DNA of 64,000 nucleotides from Pterois miles (lineage: Eukaryota > Chordata > Actinopteri > Perciformes > Scorpaenidae), in NCBI GenBank assembly GCA_947000775.1, contig CAMQGK010000565.1, positions 11,016,001 to 11,080,000 of the forward strand, given 5' to 3'. The notes under the pieces were generated by a model that was not told where the DNA came from, ran no database searches, and was given only the letters and a program-made list of their open reading frames with translations. Below are positions 44,788 to 56,870 of this stretch, in pieces; position 1 is the first letter of the stretch; each line of letters starts with the position of its first letter. A program made the position numbers and the translations under genes.

Positions 44788-46754
44788 TGGAGTCCATCCT
44801 AGTGCAACCGTTGGGCTTCCTGGGCCATTCTGAAGAAGTCTCAGAGTCGCTATTGAGCCACCAAAATTTCCTGAAAGATTAGGCAAGTTAGTCTGCTGGC
44901 ATTCTTATGGAAAAGCAGCAGTAAATGGGACCAGGTCACCACGCTCCCCACCTGGCCACCTGCTTCATCTAAACAACACTCTGGAAAAAGATAAAAGTTA
45001 GTTTTGTCTCACTGCTGCCATTTTACTGCGCTTTGTCTAACCATTTTTCCTTCAAATTTAACCTGAAATTAACAGATTTTTTGGGGATGATTTTGTTGAT
45101 TACGTGCTGCAGACACAGCTGCTGTTTTAAAGAGTATAAACAACAAAATAATAAGTAGTGACAGTTTTTTGTTAAATACGCCTCCCTGGTTTAATCTGTG
45201 GTATAAACTAATATTCAACAGTTTTTATCATTTTTTATTCATTTTTGCCCCTGCTTGAGTATTTCTTTTACCCCGGTCTCTCCATTTCTCTCTCTATCTC
45301 TCGCTCACCGAAGGCCCTTTTGCTGACTGAAAGCCGTTATGTCCAGTCGTTTGCGTAACGCCTCGACGGCTTTGCTGCGATGTGCGGCGAGCAGCTTTCC
45401 TCTGCCAGGAAAGGACTTTTAGTGTAGCTCTGTTTGTCCCACAGTAGAGCTTATACACGCTGTACAGTCACAGGAACATGTTGAGATAACGAAAAAGAAA
45501 AATGGCATGAAAAAACTGCCATAAATTGAAATATGGGAGGGAGAACTGGAAAAAAAAAATGAAAAATGTGAGTCTCCTGGGAAAATAGGGAGGGTTGGCA
45601 AGTACTGTATGTTTGCTCCACAGAGCTGCAGAGGTGTTGGTAACTTGACAGCACAAGAGACATTAGCTGCATTTCCACTGACATATTTTTATATAGCATT
45701 TGAAAAGCTGTATGGAAATAGGAAAATTTTATACGTTTTTACGCACTCGTGATGGGTTTTGTCAAAAAAGAGTTGATGCCCAAAATGGGTTTAACTCACA
45801 TGACTGATGAGCTGTTTCTGCTGTCGGCTTCTTCTCAGATAGATGTAGATATATATACAGTATATATATACAGTGCATGCATTTTGAAACATGACCACTA
45901 GTTGCTGACATAAAAGACCAACTCAAAACAGTCTCTGTAGACCTCCGTTTTTCTCCCATAGATGTTTGATGGTCAAAGTGACTCAACCTCTACTTCTTCT
46001 GCTCGGTTTACTGGCAGATTACTGCCATGTGTGGCATATGGTGCCTTCAAACGGAGCTGGTGTTTACGTGAGCTGGTGTTGCCTTCAAGTGGTTAAGTCG
46101 CGAAGAGCACCGCTGCCAAGCAACGGCCATATTAACGTTACTGTCAGAGGCTAACAGTTTAGCGAGCTAGCCAGTGGGTAAAAATGCAGGAAATGTAAAG
46201 ACACACTGACAGAGGAGAAAGATGAGATCGTTGAAAATATCAACATTTTCCTCAGACAGATTATGAAATTACCAAAAAAAACAATATATTACTAAAATTA
46301 CAATATACTGTACAACATGAACTCATTATGCAGCGATAAATGAGCTTCCATGGGCTCCGCCATTTATCACAACGTCAGCAAACACGTCACAAGTCGTGAA
46401 CTCGGAGCTTTCAGAAACTTTCCACTGACGAGGTCTTGAATTTAAAGTCAGGTTCTTCAGGACTGAGCTGGTGAGTTCAGAGATGATCAGCAGCAGCTTG
46501 TCTTCGTCCCAGGACCCCCCTCACCTCCCAGCCTCCCTAAACCTCTGGCTAGTAAAGCAGAAGGAAAAGGGTCAGGGGATCATGGAGGATGAGCACTGAA
46601 CTGGACAACATGTTTACCTCTCCACGTTTCTTTAATCCACACAACTGTGACGTAACACTGACCCACTTTGGTTTCCCGTCTGCCTTCGGTGGTGAACACT
46701 AAGATATCTTTGCCTCCACCTTTACTTTGAGAAGAGCACATAATTCCTTGATTG

Positions 46755-47415
46755 AAATTGTAACGTACTTATATGGAAATATATGTATATTTTGATAATT
46801 AATCAACTCAAAACAACGACATATATTGTCCAGAAACCCTCATGATTGTCCATAGTTAATCACAAATTAATCACATTTTTTTATCTGTTCAGATTAGTGA
46901 AGTATTTAATACTCGATATCAACATATAATATCAATATAGGAGTGGACAAATATGCAGCTGTATGCAAATGTATGTATATATTTATTATTGTAAATCAAT
47001 GAACAACACAAAACAATGACAGAAACCCTCCCAGGTTCTGACTTCAGCATCAACAATCTGCTCCAATCAGAACATGGCAAACTGCAGCCCAACAGGCAAC
47101 AACAGCTGTCAGTGTGTCAGAGTGCTGACTTGACTAGGACTTGATCCAGACTGACTGGGACTATCATAAAGTGGGCATGTCTGTAAAGGGGAGACTGGTG
47201 GGGACCCAGAGAACCCATTTACATTCACACATCTGGAGGTCAGAGGTCAAGGGACCCCTTTGGAAACGACCATGACAGTTTTTCCTCAGTAATATTTAGC
47301 ATAAGTTTTGAGTGTTATTTAACTGAGCCTGCGACAGCCTCTGAAATAGCACATTATGCATTAAAGAAATTAATGGCGTTAAAACAAATTTGCGCTAACA
47401 TTCACTGCCCTTGTC
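46755..47415 (+). mobile_element. Non-autonomous hAT-like element (family GTC), copy c
   Basis: Contains ATTGTCCATAGTTAATCACA, CCAGGTTCTGACTTCAGCAT, AGCCCAACAGGCAACAACAG and GACTGGGACTATCATAAAGT, ending near AATTTGCGCTAACATTCACT. An extra CAGAAACCCTC stretch at 46841 shows an internal duplication. Confidence 0.7.
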
Positions 47416-48834
47416 AAATATATATTATCAATACAAAATATGTGCTGTGACCTATGAAAACAGTAAAATATTTTACTCTTCTGAGCTGTATTGGCTCTAT
47501 ATGCAGATAATAAATTCAAACAGGTCTAAATATGTACAAAGGAATAAACTAAGATGCAGTTGGACTGTAAACGGATGACGCACAACTCCAGCATTTATCT
47601 TTAGCTCTGATAATCATTCAGATCTTCAGGTTCCCGCTCCTTTTAAAGCTTCGGTTATACAGTCGAAGAAGAGAGAGGCCGCAGATTGCGTTGCAGTGGA
47701 GAGACGAGCCGCTGACCTTGAGGGAAAAAATGCTGAAGAGATTTACCCGTATTTGTGTTCATTACATGTGTGATTTGTGGAGAAATTCACTCTGCTGCTT
47801 AACAAGATGAACATCAACTTTTATAGCAGTCTGCGGTGCTGGAGATTTAAGTCAGACCTTACTAGAGGTTTGAGGAGAATAACCAAATATAATCAGAAAA
47901 TATCAGTCTTTTTAATCTGGTAGCATATAGAGTATAAAAGTCAACTTGTCAGTGCTCTCTGGTGGACAGAAGGATTGAAGATGCTGCTTCTGAACTACCT
48001 CAGCATGTCTGTGACATTTCTAAACCGCAACGCCTTGTTGCTCATCCGCACACTTAAGCACAGATATTAATGTATTAATGATAACCTAATATTGTGGCAT
48101 AACATCAGTGAGAGGCTGAACACAAATATTACATAAAGCAGAGATTAAACAGTGTTCAGCAGTCAGCTCAAACCTCAGTCAAGGCTGCACAATCTCAAAA
48201 TGTTAATTACAGGAAAGTCACTGGACACATGGTTATCATTTCAAATAAGCTCTGAGTTTAATAAGGATATCGAGGAAATGCTCGTGTTCACAGTGTTAAG
48301 AAAGGCTTTAAAACATTTCTTACTGGCTTCTTGGATCATGACTGAAGATTTTAACTAAATTTCACCCCAATGTTTTCAGGTGTTAATAAACAAAAAACGC
48401 AAACGTGATTTCAAACGTGATTTCAAGTAAGATAATCCTGCTTCGTGATCCCATATGTTTTTTCTGTTTTCTGTGTTCACTGTGCTCCACCCGTCTTTGT
48501 ATTGTGAATAAAGGTGGAGCCTGGACCACCCTCAGGGTGTGGACAGGTGTTGTGCATAGCACCACTAATGAGGATGGGAGTGGTTATTTCCACCAGCCTG
48601 TCCTCTGCTGAGTGATGTTGGCTCTGATGAAGGTCTGACGGACCGAAAGCGTAGTATGAAAGAGTCCAGTGAAATACTGTGTGGATTTAAGTGTACGCAA
48701 ATCTTTTCTCTTATCTTTATGTTTCCAGCACCTTAAGATGTAGACAGGTGGAGCAGTTGTTCATCCTGCAAGTAAGATGATCCTAAAACTGAACAAATGA
48801 TTTGTTCACTGTCAGCTGAGGGGGTTTGTTTTGT

Positions 48835-49140
48835 GGGCGGCGTGTAGAGCAGGTCGTCCACCAGTCGGAAGGTCGGCGGTTCGATCCCCGGCTGCTCCGG
48901 TCACATGTCGGCGTGTCCTTGAGCAGGACACTTAACCCCAAATAGGTCCCGCAGGCTGAGCCATCAGTGTGTGGATCAGTATTTAGATCAGATCCTGATG
49001 GGCAGCGTCAGCATGGCAGCCTCAGTCATCAGTGTGTGAATGTGTGTGAACGGGTGAATGCTGACGGCTAGCGGAAAGCGCTTTAGTGGTGGGAAGACTA
49101 GAAAAGTGTTAGTGATATAAACGCAAGTCCATTTACCATT
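48835..49140 (+). mobile_element. tRNA-derived SINE, plus strand
   Basis: GGGCGGCG start, TAGAGCAGGTCGTCCACCAG, a clear B box GGTTCGATCCC at about 48879, body TCCTTGAGCAGGACACTTAA, and end CGCAAGTCCATTTACCATT. The same family as 13263-13485, with a better-preserved head. Confidence 0.85.
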
Positions 49141-50129
49141 GAGTTCTGGCCAAAATGTTCTGAGATGAGCAGAAACTTCTGCTGCCTGCTCCTCTCACTT
49201 TATTTTATTTTTTTACATAATTACTCCCCAAACTTTGTGACCTGTGACCCTTTAAACTGGAGCCATGCTTACTTGTTTCACTCTTTTTTAAGATAAGATA
49301 AGATAAGATAGAACTTTATTCATCCCGAAGGAAATTCTTGAAGAATCTGAGTGTTTATCTGAGTGTGTATTGATGTATATTGTGTAAGTATTGGTAAGAA
49401 AATATACTTAAAGTCCCAGGAGTCCCTCTCTCCTCCTCCAAGGTTGTACCGCTAGTATAGTATGAGGTTGTACTACTAATATAGACAGTATATACTCAGT
49501 GGTACCTGACCTTCTGTTGAAAGGTCTCTAACGTCAAACTTTGCCGTAAAAGCAAACCAGAAAAAATAGCTTTAAATTAGTGGTGCAACTAATTATAATT
49601 GTTATTACTGATTAAACTAGATTATTTTTTTCTGATAAATCAATCGTCAACTAATCACAGAGTGAAATTATATCTTCAAATATCTGACAGTCCAAAATGA
49701 TATATAAATCGTCACCCTGGAGAACTAGAAAATGGTTTAATGATTGTACTTCAGGAAATGATCGGCTCTCACCAGAATGAGAACGGTTCTCTGAATTGAG
49801 TCTTTGATTGATTAGAAGCAGACAGCTGCTTGTTTCTGATAAATTCATAGAAGTGGAGGTTTGGTCCTCAGCGTTGTCCCTTGACTTCTTTAGATTTCGA
49901 CTCAACGAGTTGCCTTCATGCTTTTGGAAGCAGAACATTTTTTGAATGGTGCATATCATGTAAATCTGCACGATAAATTGACAAATCTCTGACTGAGACA
50001 AGAATTTTTGGCCCAAAAACAGATTTCATGGGCCAAAATAAGTCGGAGAACCCCTGAGAGTCCTCAGCATTTTACTCTCTCAGCTTCCTGTCAGGCATCT
50101 GTAGTGCCGAGTGTCAAGCCGAGGTGTTC

Positions 50130-50560
50130 GCCGCCTCGGAGCCACACGCTGCTTTCACTTTTCGGGGGGTTGTGGCGTTCGTCGCGGGGAGGCGGCGGAC
50201 ACGGAGACGTGCAGCCGTGACTGATGGAGCTAACGAGGCAGTCGGCTCGTTAGCCGCTAATTGAGCGGTCAGCGCCAAGACTGGAGTTCGCCATCTGTTT
50301 GTCACAGAGGAACATCTTGTCGCTTCACGCCCGCCGACAGGCCCCTCTCCCTCCCCGTGGTGTGATATTAATAGCTCGAGCTCACAGACGGAGAGAAAAA
50401 TGAAGAAAGAAACTGGAGAAAACGACAAACAAACTGAGGACTGGCAGGGGCGGGAGGACGGGGAGGAGGGGGTGGACGCTAAAAGGCCTGCAGAGGAGGA
50501 ACGTGCCAGGTCCAGTTAACCCCGACAGGAAGCAGCCTGTCGGCAAGCGTCGCAATAAAA
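50130..50560. other. Non-repetitive block, candidate regulatory element
   Basis: Includes GCTAACGAGGCAGTCGGCTC, CGTTAGCCGCTAATTGAGCG and GTGATATTAATAGCTCGAGC. It is GC-balanced, single-copy in the window, and lacks exon-like coding. Function is inferred only from composition and motif content. Confidence 0.25.
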
Positions 50561-50789
50561 TACTGGAAATAATGTCGCCTAATCTCAGGTCCTTAAATGA
50601 TCTTTAATACAGTTAAACATAAAGAAATCAGATCTGACTGCTTTTATTCTGAAGAGACATTAAACAGTCAACAATGTTCCTGTTTATCTGGTGACAGAAA
50701 GGGCTTAAAAGAGTGTTAATAAAAGAGTGTATAGAAGATGTTATATTCTTACCGGATTTATACGTGTACGTATATTCGTACCGTGTATA

Positions 50790-50873
50790 AGTTAACAACA
50801 GAGTGTAAAAATTTAATTTCCCCTAGTGGGACTAATAAAGGTTGTTCTTCTTCTTCTTCTTCTTCTTCTTTTT
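50790..50873 (+). mobile_element. SINE 3' fragment
   Basis: AACAACAGAGTGTAAAAATT, CCCCTAGTGGGACTAATAAAGG (in pieces) and (TTC)n match the 3' end of the SINE at 29909-30205. The head is missing. Confidence 0.65.
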
Positions 50874-50894
50874 ATTGAAGCTAAACACAAACAC

Positions 50895-51866
50895 AAAATT
50901 ACATCATGGAAATCCATTAATAGGCAATAATCTTAATAGATTTAATAAAGCAAACAAAATTTGGGTTGATGGATTGTTGAATTGCTAAGACCTTGTACTA
51001 AGATAAGATAAGATGAACCTTTATTAATCCCCGGAGGGAAATTCTGGATAAAATAAATAAACTGTTATTATTATTATTATTACTATTATTGTTATTATTA
51101 ATAATAATATTTATAATAATAATAATATTGAATTCTGAGCAGTTGAGTCAGGTTTTTGTGATCTTAGTACCTTAAGTACGACAGCAGAATACTGACATTT
51201 TATTCAAAGTGCCTTTAGATGTTGCGTTCAGGTTTACCTTTTTCATGCACTGAGTGTTGAGTATTTGAGCCATATTGAAGGAAAAAAAAATGAGAACAAA
51301 GTCATAATATTACGAGAATAATGTTGTAATTTAATGAGAATAAAGTCATACTAGTTCAAGGGAAAAAGTCGAAATATTACGAGAAGAAGCTTGACGAGGA
51401 AACCAGTCGTGTCCTCCGGGTTTGTGTGTTTTTGTCTTCAGGATAAACTCACTTTCTTTCTCCGTCTTTTCAAGGTCCTGATTCGATGAGAATGTGGAGC
51501 TGATGAGACAAAAGACGAAGTATTTGGTGATTTGTGAAACCTGAACTAAAGTCGAACTTCACAAGATGCTCCACATTCCTCATTTTCACACTATTTCCCT
51601 CTAAAATAACACATTAAACTGCTACTTTATAATATTATGGCTTTATTCTCTATACTACGGGTTTTTCCTCAAACTTTATTAACCTTAAACTTTATTCTCA
51701 AAATATTGCGACTTTTTTCTCTTAAACTTATGACTTTATTCTCATAATATTATAACTTTTTTTGCTGTAAACTTGACTTTTTTCTCGTAATATTACGATT
51801 TTTTTCTTGTAATATTGTGATTGTATTCTTGAAATCTCAGATTTATTTATTTTTCCCTCAATGTGC
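50895..51866 (+). repeat. LINE remnant plus MITE composite, copy 1
   Basis: 50895-51260 matches 53590-53950 (GGGTTGATGGATTGTTG, AAGACCTTGTA, GTACGACAGCAGAAT, AAAGTGCCTTTAGATGTTG). A TATCT-tailed insert interrupts it at 51000-51130. 51260-51866 is the AATAAAGTC MITE, starting at the same point as in copy 2. Confidence 0.7.
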
Positions 51867-52959
51867 TCCTAACACCGTGTCATACAATGTGAATTTTACA
51901 CATACAGTATAATAAAAAACATACAGTTTTTATATTATGTGAAAAAAGTAATAAGATGTTTGTCAAAAATTAGGTTTCCAACCACATCCAGCTTACAGAC
52001 CAGATTTTGCGGTTATTAAATATTACAACAGTCTTTCTCTAACCTCTCAGCCCATTTATGCAATGTGCACATTTGGACAGCGTTTTAAAAGCATAACGCA
52101 GCGTTTTGTCAATGTCACATCATTGTTCTGTTGTTGCGATAGGCTCGAAAAAACCTGAATGAAAGCTCAAGTTATTCAGGAGCAGCAGAACCAGTATTTT
52201 TATGCTTTTTCTCATTTGAGTCCTTACAGTAGTTACAGCAACAGTCAGTCATGTCTCGACACTTGAACCATCAGCAAAAAAACAAATCATTGATTTTTTG
52301 CTTCCACCAGTTTGGTCAAAACATGACCCTGAGAACATGTTAAAAGAAGAGAGATTCAAAGTCCTGTGCAGATATACCTTCATTTATTAGACAGTCAATT
52401 TAAATGTGAAAAATGATCCTGAATGACAAAAGCATGGAGATACGAATAAAAGAGTCGCAGTGCTGTTATTCTTTAACTTGACCTGCTTCAAGTGAAAACT
52501 GTGACCTCCTCTGACAACATGATATTTATATTAAAGGAACATTATGGTCAAATTAACAACAGCTATGTTGAATAGAAAAATATGAGGATAGGACTCAAGA
52601 AGGTGTGCACACTGTAGCTCCCTTTGAGTGTAATTTACTGGCACATCTTAGTGATGTTTTGAGCACAAGCTCCTGTTCAGTCTTAATAAATCTGCCATCT
52701 TAAAAGGTGAACGCACCATTTTTGAAATGGAAATATCACATCATGACAAAAAAAATGGCTGCACAGAAAGGAACAGCATTATTAGGATCACTTTATAATT
52801 CAGTATGCTTACATTTTAGATAATAGATCTGCTGCGTGAAAGAAATCTTCTAATTTCCTTAAAATACAGACTCAGCAGCAGCAACAGCACAGCAGAAACA
52901 ACCTGCTCTGAAGGTGTGTGCATGAGCGCGTGCATGAGCGCGTGCATGTGTGTGCGTGC

Positions 52960-53150
52960 GCGTAAAACGTCAGCTTGATGGAGGTGCTAATTTGTTAATG
53001 TTCGCTCCGTGTGGACTCTTAATTAGCGCTGTAAGTTTCACGCCTAATTTAGTGATTACGTGCAGGATGAATGAATTAATGAAGATCTCATGACGCTCTC
53101 TGCTGTAGCAGACAATTAATAGCTGACGGGTTAACGTTAACCCTTCCCTA
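52960..53150. other. Candidate conserved non-coding element
   Basis: Dense homeodomain-type sites (GCTAATTTGTTAATG, CTTAATTAGCGC, CCTAATTTAGTGATTACG, GAATTAATGAAG, GACAATTAATAGC) in about 150 bp of single-copy sequence, after a GCGTGCATGAGCGCGTGCAT purine-pyrimidine run. It is the best-looking enhancer-like stretch in the right half, but unproven. Confidence 0.35.
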
Positions 53151-53389
53151 CTACACCGTGTGGTGTAGTAGAGTTTGAGACACGCTGGTGTTCATGAGTA
53201 CCAGGTAGCGGCTTTACTGGTCCTACAGCCAGAGGTGTGGACTCGACGCGACTCGACTCACACATTTATGACTTTAGACTCTTCTTGACAAAATACAAAG
53301 ACCTGCAACTTGACTTGGACTTTAACACCAGTGACTTCACTTCGACTTGAGCCTTTTGATTTGAAAATACCCCGCTGAAGGGAGTGTGG

Positions 53390-54370
53390 ATCGGTGCAGA
53401 TATTGTTTTGGTTTTTATGGTGAAGCCTTTTTGGAAAGAAGTGGACCATTTAGACTCAGAGATTCTGAACCTGGACACTGATTTATCTTTTACCTTTTTG
53501 TACCAGGGCTGCTAAAGGTCTTAGTAAAAGCATTTTAAAGAGTATTAAGGCTGCTCATGAGAAAACTATCAACATAACATAAAACTGGAATGGAAATCCA
53601 TCAGCAGACTTAATAAACTTAATTGACTTAAAGCAAACAAAGTTGGGTTGATGGATTGTTGCATTGTCTGGCTATGGAGAAACGTACATGTACAGTATAT
53701 AATAAAAGGGACGTACAACACGCTTTATAAGATTTGGGACTCGTTCATCAAATATCTGGAGGGGGAAGATTTTTTTTTAAGACCTTGTAGTAAAAAGTTG
53801 TTTTTTCCTCCAGGATGTGATCTTATTACCTTGTCCATGAGTACGACAGCAGAATGTACTGACATTATGTTCAAAGTGCCTTTAGATGTTGTGTTCAGGT
53901 TTTTCATGCACCATTTATGTGCAGAGTTATGGCAGAGTATTAGGGCCACGTTGAGGGAAGAAAAATCAGAGATTTTAAGAATAAAATGGGTAAAAGAGTA
54001 TTTTAATGAGAATAAAGTCATGCTATTTCAAGGAGAATAAAGTTGTACGTTTACGAGGAAAACCGTCCTTTCCTCCTCCACTAAAGAGTCAGTGTCCTCC
54101 AGGTCTGTGTGCTTCTTTCTTCTGAATGAACTCACTTTCTTTCTCCGTCTTTTTAAGGTCCTGATACTGATGATAATGTGGAGCTGATGAGCCAAAAGAT
54201 GAAGTATTTGGTGATTTGTCAAACCTGAACTAAAGTACAACTTCACAAGATGCTCCATGTTCCTCATTTTCACACTATTTCCACCCTAAAATAACATGTT
54301 AAATCACTACTTTATGACATTTTGAATTTATTCTCATAATATTCAGGCTTTTTTCTCATTAACGTATGAC
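53390..54370 (+). repeat. LINE remnant plus MITE composite, copy 2
   Basis: 53390-53950 has broken frames resembling the C-terminal end of an L1-like LINE ORF2 (KPFWKEVDHLDSEILNLD; YNTLYKIWDSFIKYLE), then the MITE at 53945-54370. A further partial LINE copy follows at 54385-54700 (AAGCCTTTTTGGAAAGACGT, AGATATTCTGAACCTGGA). Frameshifts and stops show it is dead. LINE clade assignment is tentative. Confidence 0.55.
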
Positions 54371-55934
54371 TTTGCCGGACCGTGCACACATTTTGTTTGG
54401 TTTATATGTTCAAGCCTTTTTGGAAAGACGTGGACCGTTTAGTCTCAGATATTCTGAACCTGGATTCTGGTTTATCTTTTACTCCTTTGTACCATAGAAA
54501 TGCTCTTAAAGGTCTCAGTAAATTTTAAAGATTATTATGGCTGCTAATGAGAAAAGCACCAGAGGAACCAACACAATCAACTCTTATCTGCTCTCAGAAC
54601 AGAGAAAATAACTTTCACGCTTTATTCAGAAGGAGAAAGGGGATAAATACTAGGAAAGAATGATAATTATAACCATCTAGACTTAATTTTTCTGTACCTG
54701 AACTCTTATGTGCATTTTGAACTGTAGCTGTGCCTCTCTTTTTATTTTCTTATTATTTTAATGTTTGACTTATACTGTATTGTCCCAGTCCTGACCTGTT
54801 TTACGTTCATAATAACAAAACAAAAAAATAGAAAATTACTTGACATCTTTACCCCAAATATGAAAAAGTATATGTCATTTAAAAAGTGTGGGTACAACAA
54901 CAACAGACTGCCCGCTACCGGAGGAAACTCCGACAGCATCGGAGATGAAATCCGTTACTAATTTGCCGGGAAGAGGAAATACTCAAACTGAACTACACAG
55001 ACTGAATTTCTATCCTTTGTTGTTTTGTTTGTTGATCTCTGGATTATTTATTTCTTCTGAATGTTATCAGGACTTGCATTTAAGTATTTTACTCATAAAT
55101 CCCCAGATCCACATTTTTTGAACTGATCTGTCCAATTAAGTTACAGGAGAAAACCATGAAGAACTAACGTGATGTTAATGAGCACCAGTTGGTGCCAGAT
55201 ACTCTGTTAAACTGTATTATTGGTGACGAGTGCGTCATGACTTGTTTAGGACGCGACACTCAAAGTTCAGGACGTGAGCGTTGGACTTCCTGCACTCTGG
55301 AGCCGAGTCATGCTGCTCCCCATGTTCAGTAGACTAATGTTTAGGGGTTAAGACTCAAACCATAAACCGCATGAACGCGATGATCTGTGCTCCAGCTTTG
55401 GTTTCAGGTACCCCACTGGTAATTATAGAGCTAATAGCCAACGCTCATGTTGACTGGGTTCAGCTTGCTAAATGTGAAATAAAAAGCTCATCTTTATGTT
55501 GTGATGTTACAGCCTGACATAATTAAATGACTGCTGTAAAAGACTGGTGCACAGTAATAACTTGAGTTTGAAAAATTCTCAATATATGGGGCGGCCTTAT
55601 GAAAATGGCCCTGTTTACCCCCGTCTTAAATACGCATCATGGGGGACTGGATCACAAGTGAGCAGTGCTAAATACAAGCATAATGTCAAATTCACAACAG
55701 AGCAGCGGCGGCCTGCAGCGAGCTGCCATGCAGTTACTACGGCGAGCTGCTGCGAAGGCTGTTGTGATTTGGCAGTGAAGTGCAGCCACACACACAGCGT
55801 TCGCTGGATTCATCTGTAGGTTGATCTGGTGTAAGAATAGCTAAATCATCAGTTTATGTCCAACATGTTTAATATTGGGATGCGTGTAGTGTTGTGTATA
55901 GTGTGACCGGTCTGCTTGTGTCTTTTGTCTTCAG

Positions 55935-56122
55935 GGTTGGTTCAGTCCCGGTCAGGTGTTCGTCCTGGATGAGTACTGTGCTCGGTACGGCGTTCGAGGC
56001 TGCCACCGCCACCTGAGCTACCTGAAGGATCTGATGGATTACTCCGAGAACAACGCGCTGGTCGACCCCACGCTGCTGCACTACAGCTACGCCTTCTGCG
56101 CCTCCCACGTCCACGGAAACAG
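55935..56122 (+). CDS. cadps2: cadps2 exon (window exon 10): segment leading to the MUN/MHD module
   Basis: 188 nt, starts phase 0, 62 codons then AG of a split Arg, acceptor TTGTCTTCAG and donor AG|GTACGC. It encodes GWFSPGQVFVLDEYCARYGV, RGCHRHLSYLKDLMDYSENN and ALVDPTLLHYSYAFCASHVH then GN. CARYGVRGCHRHL and DPTLLHYSxAFCASHVHGN are near-invariant in CAPS proteins. The Tyr in ARYG is the CADPS2 form. The next exon, expected to begin with RPDGIGTV-like residues, is not found before the end of the window. Confidence 0.95.
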
Positions 56123-56299
56123 GTACGCCGGCTAAAACCAGTCCCAGGAATTACAGGGGAGCTCATGATAGTGATAGCTGGTCAAGTTCCTGTCCAGCCC
56201 TGCAGAGACCCAGCGGCGTGACCCCCCAGTAACCGAGCCAATGAAAATCTCTGGTGTTTTCTGTGGGTGGGAGGCCAGTGGGGGATCTTGTTCTTACTG

Positions 56300-56870
56300 C
56301 TCGCTGTAGTGACTCCTGCAGTCTAGAGGGAATTTTAAATTTGGAGAAAAAATGGTGAATAATCTCAAAAATAGATAGAAGAATAATTAAAATATTGTGC
56401 AGAGCATTAATTTGTTTCAAACATAGAAAGCCAAACGTAACGGGCACTTCGGCTTCCTGAAGGTGACTCATGCTGCATGTCGTTATCACCAAAATGTCCA
56501 ACTAATACATTGACAAGGATGAAAAACGTCTAAAACATGTCTGAAGAAATAAAACAGAATAAAAGTATGACCTATGGCCAAAACAAATCATCACCAAAAA
56601 GTCCAACAAGGATGAAAAATATCCAAAAAATGTCAGAAAGAAGCAGAATAAAGTAAAGCAGAATAAAAGACTGACCTGTCAGGGATCTTGACTCCTGCAG
56701 TGTAGAGGAAATTTACTGTACAATTTGGATAAAAAATGGTGAATAATCTCAAAAATAGATAGAAGAATAATTAATATTGTGCAGAGCTTTAATTTGTTTC
56801 ACTCATAAAAAGCAATGTGCACTGCATCTAGACATCACCAAAAAGTCCAACTAATAAATGTTTTGACAAT
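56300..56870 (+). repeat. Local tandem duplication, period about 380 bp
   Basis: 56308-56520 and 56690-56860 share GACTCCTGCAGT, AAATGGTGAATAATCTCAAA, AATAGATAGAAGAATAATTA, TTGTGCAGAGC and ATCACCAAAAAGTCCAAC. A nested partial repeat (CCAACAAGGATGAAAAA) lies between them. Confidence 0.85.

Larger units (their letters stand above)
40237..55934 (+). other. cadps2: cadps2 intron between exons at 40100 and 55935 (about 15.7 kb)
   Basis: Non-coding and the most transposon-dense intron. In order: a transposon end at 40821-40873, L2 fragment at 40921-41280, unknown block to 41700, duplicated CGATAT-type repeat pieces at 42150-42245 and 43143-43230, right inverted arm 42264-42990, Charlie-like piece 44411-44787, a GTC-family copy at 46755, SINE 48835-49140, SINE fragment 50790, LINE/MITE composites 50895-54700, and candidate regulatory blocks at 50130-50560 and 52960-53150. 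Confidence 0.7.
3149..56122 (+). other. cadps2: cadps2 gene body, ten internal exons (partial gene)
   Basis: Ten exons on the + strand join into one open frame of 463 codons plus 2 nt. All introns are GT-AG, and intron phases run 0,0,2,0,2,0,1,1,0,2. The product matches calcium-dependent secretion activator 2 (CAPS2), a cytosolic and peripheral-membrane factor that primes dense-core vesicles with SNAREs and PI(4,5)P2 in neurons and endocrine cells. Order of regions: pre-C2 helix, C2 domain, PH domain, linker, start of the segment leading to the MUN/MHD module. SVAPNRIVYC, HRMVVPKNSQDS, YLYAVGQ and CARYGVRG favour CADPS2 over CADPS, which as I recall has SLAPNR, HKMTVSKN, YLWAIG and CARNGVRG. 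From the remembered human layout these are probably exons 4-13; that numbering is inference. The start codon, promoter, first exons and most of the MUN region lie outside the window. Mammalian CADPS2 hosts the intronic genes RNF133 and RNF148; I see no equivalent here. Confidence 0.9.

Noticed and set aside
48835..49140. Possible tRNA gene (clear B box)
   Set aside because: The head lacks a complete cloverleaf and is followed by a SINE body shared with 13263-13485.
53648..54040. 130-codon frame as a possible gene
   Set aside because: It covers a LINE-like remnant joined to a MITE; the frame is broken relative to its duplicate copies.
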